Origin: Lachnoclostridium sp. UBA1308
Lineage (GTDB): Bacteria > Bacillota > Clostridia > Lachnospirales > Lachnospiraceae
DNA length: 57,130 nt
Reading direction: 5' to 3'
Assembly (NCBI GenBank): GCA_002307215.1
Contig: DBTU01000057.1
Span: forward strand, 44,955-102,084
Every line of letters starts with the position of its first letter. Position 1 is the first letter of the stretch. Made by a program: the position numbers and the translations under genes. A model generated the notes under the pieces. It worked only from the letters and a program-made list of their open reading frames with translations. It was not told the origin of the DNA and ran no database searches. This document shows, in pieces, positions 52,822 to 57,130 of the stretch.

Positions 52822-53083
52822 TTTTAATCCCTCCAGAAGCAGCATATTTATATAACAAATGAGCATTACTATGAAGAAAACTATCAAATTTTTCAATTTC
52901 CTTATCGGTAAAACCCTCTCGCTTTGTCCATGTATAAGTCGGCAATGAGCATCTAGCCGCATCAAAGCCGTCTTCTGTTGGACGTTCAAAATGAACCTCC
53001 ACACATTGAGTACCATTTTCCTCGATGATATGAGAATGAATTATTTCCGTTTCATCCGCTAAAATCATATATGGATACATCAT
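52814..53083 (-). CDS. Small protein paired with DUF4160
   Basis: An 89-residue protein starting MMYPYMILADETEIIHSHII, with a VEVHFERPTEDGFDAARCSL middle and a helical tail ending LLYKYAASGGIKIA. AGGAGG is well placed. Its stop overlaps the start of the DUF4160 gene, so they are coupled. I know no family name for it. The pair could be a toxin-antitoxin-like or regulatory unit. Confidence 0.65.
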   Translation of the reverse strand: MMYPYMILADETEIIHSHIIEENGTQCVEVHFERPTEDGFDAARCSLPTYTWTKREGFTDKEIEKFDSFLHSNAHLLYKYAASGGIKIA

Positions 53084-53208
53084 AGTTTATTGACCTCCTA
53101 ATCACTATTCAACTTATGATTTAACTTATTGTATATCTATCAACAGTATATCACGAAATTTTGAACTCTTCTATGAAATATTTTAGTTACTTGGTACGGA
53201 ATAAGTAT

Positions 53209-53577
53209 TCAATTGTTTCTCATCTCTAGCCATATATTAGCCCATATACGATAAATATAATGAGGTAAGAATATAAGAACCCCACCAATAAAAACCGGAA
53301 TCGTTATTAGGATAAGAATTATAAACTTGCCTAACGTCTCGGATGTTGTTTTTGATAATTTCAAAATAGTATATCCTTCAATTCCGCCACAAATATTCAT
53401 TGAAACAGTAATTGCAACCATCAATATGCTTACTAATGAACTTCTGTGTGCTAAAATCCCAGTACAAGATACAATACAGAACGAAACAATAAAAAGTATC
53501 GTTAAAACTACTAATTCTATCTTATTATAATACGCTTCAATTTTTCTCTTAATATATATCATATATATTGTATCCAC
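53209..53577 (-). CDS. Small membrane protein of unknown function
   Basis: A 122-residue protein with membrane helices near residues 23-45, 50-68 and 85-105 and a short polar end. It starts at GTG (53577) or ATG (53562); no good site supports either. It lies between the DUF4160 pair and the recombinase, inside the 21-base repeat interval. Confidence 0.45.
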   Translation of the reverse strand: MDTIYMIYIKRKIEAYYNKIELVVLTILFIVSFCIVSCTGILAHRSSLVSILMVAITVSMNICGGIEGYTILKLSKTTSETLGKFIILILITIPVFIGGVLIFLPHYIYRIWANIWLEMRNN

Positions 53578-53741
53578 TTATACTATTAAGTTCATGCTAT
53601 TAGTAAATGTATTTACTAATAGCATGATAATAATATTTTACAATATATGTTTGTATTTTTCAATAATTATATGTTAAGAGTTCGCGCATTTGGAAAAGCA
53701 TGAATATCAAGAAGAACCATCGATAATATTTTTACAAAAAA

Positions 53742-53773
53742 GGCACCTTACCATTTTTACATGATAAGGTGCC
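53742..53773. terminator. Terminator between recombinase and membrane protein
   Basis: GGCACCTTA (53742-53750) pairs with TAAGGTGCC (53765-53773), flanked by A and T runs on both sides. It is past the recombinase stop on the minus strand. Confidence 0.7.
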
Positions 53774-53856
53774 CTATTTATTTCTTCGCTAATATTCAAT
53801 GTAGTATAACCTATGTCAAACCATCGAAAACCGTTGAAATTTCAATATTATTTATT

Positions 53857-53877
53857 ATTCAATACTGCCTGTGCTGT
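53857..53877. repeat. 21-base direct repeat, second copy
   Basis: This is the same sequence as at 52441-52461. It includes the stop and the last six codons of the recombinase (AQHRQY). It may be an attachment-site duplication or shared ends of two recombinase genes. Confidence 0.6.
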
Positions 53878-55523
53878 GCATCACCAAAAGAGGATTGTAC
53901 AGTAGGGATAACTTTGCTTTTACGCTTGTTTCCTTCAACATTACAGCAGACAGGTTTCTCTGCTAATTTCAGGTTCCATTCGAAATAATCTTTATGTACG
54001 ATGATAGAATCAACGAACGCATCTACGATCTCTTCCGGAACTTCCTGACCGGAGAAATCAAAATTCTTCTCCATCAGTCCCTGTAAAACTTTTAATCGAT
54101 CCTGAGTATCTTCTGTCTCAGGTATTTCATCAATTGCATATTCTCTAAGTTCCGACTCCAGTCGGGTGATCCTATCTTCAATGTCTTGTTTCTTATCACT
54201 GAAGATATCCTTAGAGATTTCTCCATCCATTCGCATTTCCACAAGATTTTTCAATCTGTCATTTTGCTTATGGATTTCCTTATTAATTGCTTCTATTTCT
54301 TCTGTGAAATCTTGATTCGTTTCATCATCAATGTGTTTCTCGAGCATCTCAGTGGCTATATCTAAAACCTGATTTCGACTATTCCAGAAAGATCGGAATA
54401 TCCAGTCAGCCATCATTCTGATTTTCCACCCCGGAACCATCGGAACTTCACAGATACCATCTGTACTAAGACCTTTCTTGATTCTGGTAGCTACCGTTCC
54501 TGTGTTGATTTGATTATAACATTGATATGCATATTGTGTCTCTCCTACTTTTGTCCGGTGCCATACCTTCCTATTAAAGGATATTCCACATTCGCATTTC
54601 ATCTTCCTGCAATACACATCCAAACAGGGCTTTACTCCGCATCTAGCTCTTTCGATTGCCACCTGAGTTGATTTCTTACCGTTTATCATCTTCTGAACAC
54701 GTAAAAACTCTGCCTCAGTTACGATTGCCTGATGTTTCCCTTGGACTTCAACTTTTTGCACTTGATCGTAATTACGTATTTTCTTCTGCTCCAAATAATC
54801 TGGAACATAATTTTTACGATAAACGATGATTCCACAATAAAATTCATTATGTAACACTCTACTGATTCCAGAACAATCCCAGTGCTTTTTGCCAGTTGCC
54901 GTCAATCTGCCACGGTTCTCCAATTCATATTGAATCTTTCGGATTCCGCTTCCTGCAAGGTACAAATCAAAAATCAACCTCACGGTTTTTGCCTGCTCCT
55001 CATTGATAACGAGATCTTTACCATCTCGGTCGTAACCAAGGATATTACCATTTCCATAAAAAACTCCGTTTTCAAATGACATTGCTTGTCCTGCCTTTAC
55101 TCGCACAGAGGTTTTCTTACTTTCGTTCTGCGCTAATGTGGCCATTAAGGTGAGCTTAAGCTCGCCATCGTCATCATTCATTGTCCAGATATTATCTTCG
55201 GTGAAATATACTTCCACACCGTTCTTCTTTAACAAACGGGTCTGCTGCAATGTATCCACTGTATTCCGGGCAAATCGTGATACCTCACGGGTAATAATGA
55301 GATCGAATTTACCACTTATAGCATCCGCCATCATTCTCATGAAATTCTTACGCTTCCTTACGGAAGTACCGGTGATGCCTTCATCAATATATCGATCATA
55401 TAATTCCCAATCCTTATGTGCCTCAAGGATTCCATTGTAATACTGTATCTGGTTTTCTAAAGCTGAAAGCTGTGCTTCATGCTCTGTTGATACTCGGGCA
55501 TAGATAGCAACTCTTTTATTCAT
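53859..55523 (-). CDS. Large serine recombinase (site-specific integrase/transposase)
   Basis: A 554-residue recombinase. YARVSTEHEAQ holds catalytic Ser12; DRYIDEGITGTSVRKRKNFM and REVSRFARNTVD complete the resolvase domain. A recombinase domain follows (GSGIRKIQYELENRGRLTAT), then a zinc-ribbon-like part (CRKMKCECG, YQCYNQ) and a coiled coil (EIEAINKEIHKQNDRLKNLV). It is the TnpX/Tn4451-like type that moves elements through short sites. An RBS AAAGGA is present. The stop is in the 21-base repeat. It marks the region as mobile. Confidence 0.9.
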   Translation of the reverse strand: MNKRVAIYARVSTEHEAQLSALENQIQYYNGILEAHKDWELYDRYIDEGITGTSVRKRKNFMRMMADAISGKFDLIITREVSRFARNTVDTLQQTRLLKKNGVEVYFTEDNIWTMNDDDGELKLTLMATLAQNESKKTSVRVKAGQAMSFENGVFYGNGNILGYDRDGKDLVINEEQAKTVRLIFDLYLAGSGIRKIQYELENRGRLTATGKKHWDCSGISRVLHNEFYCGIIVYRKNYVPDYLEQKKIRNYDQVQKVEVQGKHQAIVTEAEFLRVQKMINGKKSTQVAIERARCGVKPCLDVYCRKMKCECGISFNRKVWHRTKVGETQYAYQCYNQINTGTVATRIKKGLSTDGICEVPMVPGWKIRMMADWIFRSFWNSRNQVLDIATEMLEKHIDDETNQDFTEEIEAINKEIHKQNDRLKNLVEMRMDGEISKDIFSDKKQDIEDRITRLESELREYAIDEIPETEDTQDRLKVLQGLMEKNFDFSGQEVPEEIVDAFVDSIIVHKDYFEWNLKLAEKPVCCNVEGNKRKSKVIPTVQSSFGDAQHRQY

Positions 55524-55613
55524 ATAATTCCTTTCCAGCCAAGATTACCAGTTGTTCACTCCTTACTTTGTTGACACCTTAAGGTTATCATAACTTCTTG
55601 GCATTTTCAATAG

Positions 55614-55778
55614 TTATTTTTTATTTTCATATTCTTTTTTGATATTTAGGAATACTCGCTCAGAGATCTTCCCTTGTTCAAATAACTTGCGGATCTGAGA
55701 TAAAGCCATTACTGTATTGGCTTTTTCCAAATCCTTTATATTAAGTTCAAGTGATAATATACTTGATTCTTCCATCAT
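55614..55778 (-). CDS. Small SHOCT-like protein next to the recombinase
   Basis: A 54-residue protein, MMEESSILSLELNIKDLEKA, ending ALSQIRKLFEQGKISERVFL and a basic tail. The end resembles the SHOCT oligomerisation motif, as in small proteins often beside recombinases. AAAGGAGG lies upstream of ATGATG. It precedes the recombinase gene by 90 bases in the same direction. Confidence 0.6.
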   Translation of the reverse strand: MMEESSILSLELNIKDLEKANTVMALSQIRKLFEQGKISERVFLNIKKEYENKK

Positions 55779-55937
55779 AGCTCTATTCCTCCTTTGCTCC
55801 AATATGTATCTGAGTTACTCAATTATTTATACGATTGTATCATTTAAATAAATGCGAATTTTCTAACTAAGATTGTGGCAATATATCCGAATTGATCACA
55901 CAGTACCATTTCAGACCCCCATAAACCGGTATTGACG

Positions 55938-56624
55938 TCAGTTAGCAATTGAAATACTGTGGTTCTTTAGTCTTTCTACTGAAATATCTACATATTTTTC
56001 ATCAATGTCAATTCCAATAAAATCACGCTGTAATTCCTTGCAAGCAACTCCAGTAGTGCCACTGCCCATAAAAGGGTCAATTATCAATGCATTTTGGGGT
56101 AAAATACCTATTATTCTCGCCATCACTTCAAGAGGCATTTGGCAAGGATGTGTTGTTTTATCTTTACTCACATTTTTCACCTGATTAACCTCCCACCAAT
56201 CATAAAGTTTTGCTCCTGTTTTTCCCTCTTCGATGCGTTTTATGATACGTTTGTCATTTAGGTTTTTATAAGGTTGTTTAACTTTATTCATGTCTGGTTT
56301 GATTTTGAAAAAGGCAATATCTCTATGCTGTTTAGCTGTGTTGCTATTATATACCCATGTAATTATTTTTAATGGAAAACTCCCCATAGCATCAGCTAAC
56401 TTATACATGTTTTCCGGGTAGTGTATAATAACGCTTGGATGTTGCCTGAATATTTTACCCATATAAGAGTAGTATTCAAAATCATTCATATTGTCTTGAT
56501 ATAAATTATAATGGTATCCGATATTGAATGGTGGATCAGAAACCAAAATAATATTCCTATCTTGGTACCGACTATAAATCTTCGGCAATTCAACCCAACA
56601 ATCACCGTTAATTAATTCGATCAT
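55938..56624 (-). CDS. DNA adenine/cytosine-N4 methyltransferase
   Basis: A 228-residue methyltransferase with the catalytic DPPF at residues 30-33 and the SAM-binding PFMGSGTTGVACKELQRDFI near 190-209, in the order of beta-class enzymes. AGGAGGG precedes the ATG. The short length and lack of a restriction gene suggest an orphan methyltransferase from a phage or mobile element. Target sequence cannot be read. Confidence 0.85.
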   Translation of the reverse strand: MIELINGDCWVELPKIYSRYQDRNIILVSDPPFNIGYHYNLYQDNMNDFEYYSYMGKIFRQHPSVIIHYPENMYKLADAMGSFPLKIITWVYNSNTAKQHRDIAFFKIKPDMNKVKQPYKNLNDKRIIKRIEEGKTGAKLYDWWEVNQVKNVSKDKTTHPCQMPLEVMARIIGILPQNALIIDPFMGSGTTGVACKELQRDFIGIDIDEKYVDISVERLKNHSISIAN

Positions 56625-57130
56625 ATGTATCCCTCCTGTAAACTGTAACTAAAATAATTTTAAAAATCACAATGAATGTATCCTTCAGGATGGTTAATTA
56701 CCATAAATGCTAGCCCCCATCATTTGAGTAGTTTAATCTAAAAAACATTGCTATCACCTTTCCTTCTATTAAAATACTAATTTGTTTGTTTTTGCTTAAT
56801 TAAGAAAAACAACTGATCATCTATAATATGTTTGATTATTTTAAATTCATTGAAATAATGAGTATTTTTTCAATGAATCCACATATTGAACATTAGAAAA
56901 AGCTTAAGCTTTATAATTCAAATTATTTTTTTATTATTTAATTATTAATAATCATACTTTTCACGTATTTTTTTGTTTTTTTAATAAAACAAATTGGTAA
57001 TAATAGTATGTTAATTTTATTGAACAGTAACAAACATGATCAAAACATGATCAAATATACATAGGGGTGTCAGCAGATTTTTAGAGCCCTTAGCAAGTTA
57101 TGCAGAAAATAAAGTAGGGTAACCTATTTC
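56625..57130. other. Terminal non-coding region
   Basis: This 506-base AT-rich stretch contains no supported gene. It holds the tandem motif at 57034-57055. Confidence 0.4.
57034..57055. repeat. Two tandem 11-base repeats
   Basis: ACATGATCAAA occurs twice head to tail (57034-57044, 57045-57055), one helical turn apart. TGATCA inside each is palindromic, so it could be a regulator site, but only two units are seen. Confidence 0.5.

Noticed and set aside
1..57130. CRISPR arrays and tRNA or rRNA genes.
   Set aside because: No regularly spaced repeat of the required kind and no RNA gene was recognised by eye; a covariance search was not possible.

Overview
The window looks like chromosomal DNA of a low-GC Gram-positive anaerobe of the Clostridia, most plausibly Lachnospiraceae-like. 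The composition is AT-rich and most genes are preceded by strong AGGAGG-type ribosome sites. Gene content is typical of that group: NifX/MinD-type iron-sulfur ATPase clusters, YesM/YesN-type two-component control of a sugar ABC transporter, GH3 and GH31 enzymes, a C_GCAxxG_C_C protein, DegV and a Tn-type serine recombinase. This placement is inference from gene content; no rRNA or tRNA was seen.

Layout. (1) 0.2-7.8 kb is a metal/redox cofactor region. It holds three NifX/NifB-C-like small proteins, two MinD-type ATPases each with an inserted ferredoxin, a DUF134 regulator, an MBL-fold hydrolase, a C_GCAxxG_C_C protein, a ModD-like phosphoribosyltransferase homologue, and a flavin reductase with an HxlR regulator. 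(2) 7.8-14.4 kb holds small accessory units: a ferredoxin plus rhodanese lipoprotein, a DUF2087/phosphotransferase/TetR cluster, an AraC-HD fusion regulator, and a PadR gene coupled to an FtsW/RodA-like protein. (3) 14.5-19.3 kb is a minus-strand operon: ABM-domain protein, haem/FMN membrane protein, SsuABC-type transporter, AnfO family protein and a 2Fe-2S ferredoxin, without nitrogenase structural genes. (4) 19.5-21.8 kb holds a rhodanese, a redox-active thioredoxin-like protein and an ArsP-type permease, next to a structured repeat. (5) 22.9-39.1 kb is carbohydrate use: GH3, then a sensor kinase/response regulator/ABC transporter/GH31 locus, interrupted by aroA and degV. (6) 39.3-51 kb is a loose island of single resistance-like genes with many decayed remnants between them. 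(7) 52-56.6 kb is a mobile region: orphan Phd antitoxin with a Doc remnant, a DUF4160 pair, a serine recombinase and a DNA methyltransferase.

Two themes recur. First, genes are lost here by internal deletion: several remnants keep both ends, or the 3' end, of a recognisable gene (APH, SBP/FMN, MCP, GH127, Nudix-HAD, GNAT, GrpB, Doc, Lgt), and one M23 peptidase homologue is interrupted by a single amber codon. Second, two paralogous regulators (11.7-12.6 and 39.3-40.2 kb) fuse an N-terminal AraC DNA-binding domain to a RelA/SpoT-type HD domain whose catalytic residues are replaced. This is the most interesting candidate for an undescribed system: a one-component regulator that may sense, rather than hydrolyse, a nucleotide alarmone.
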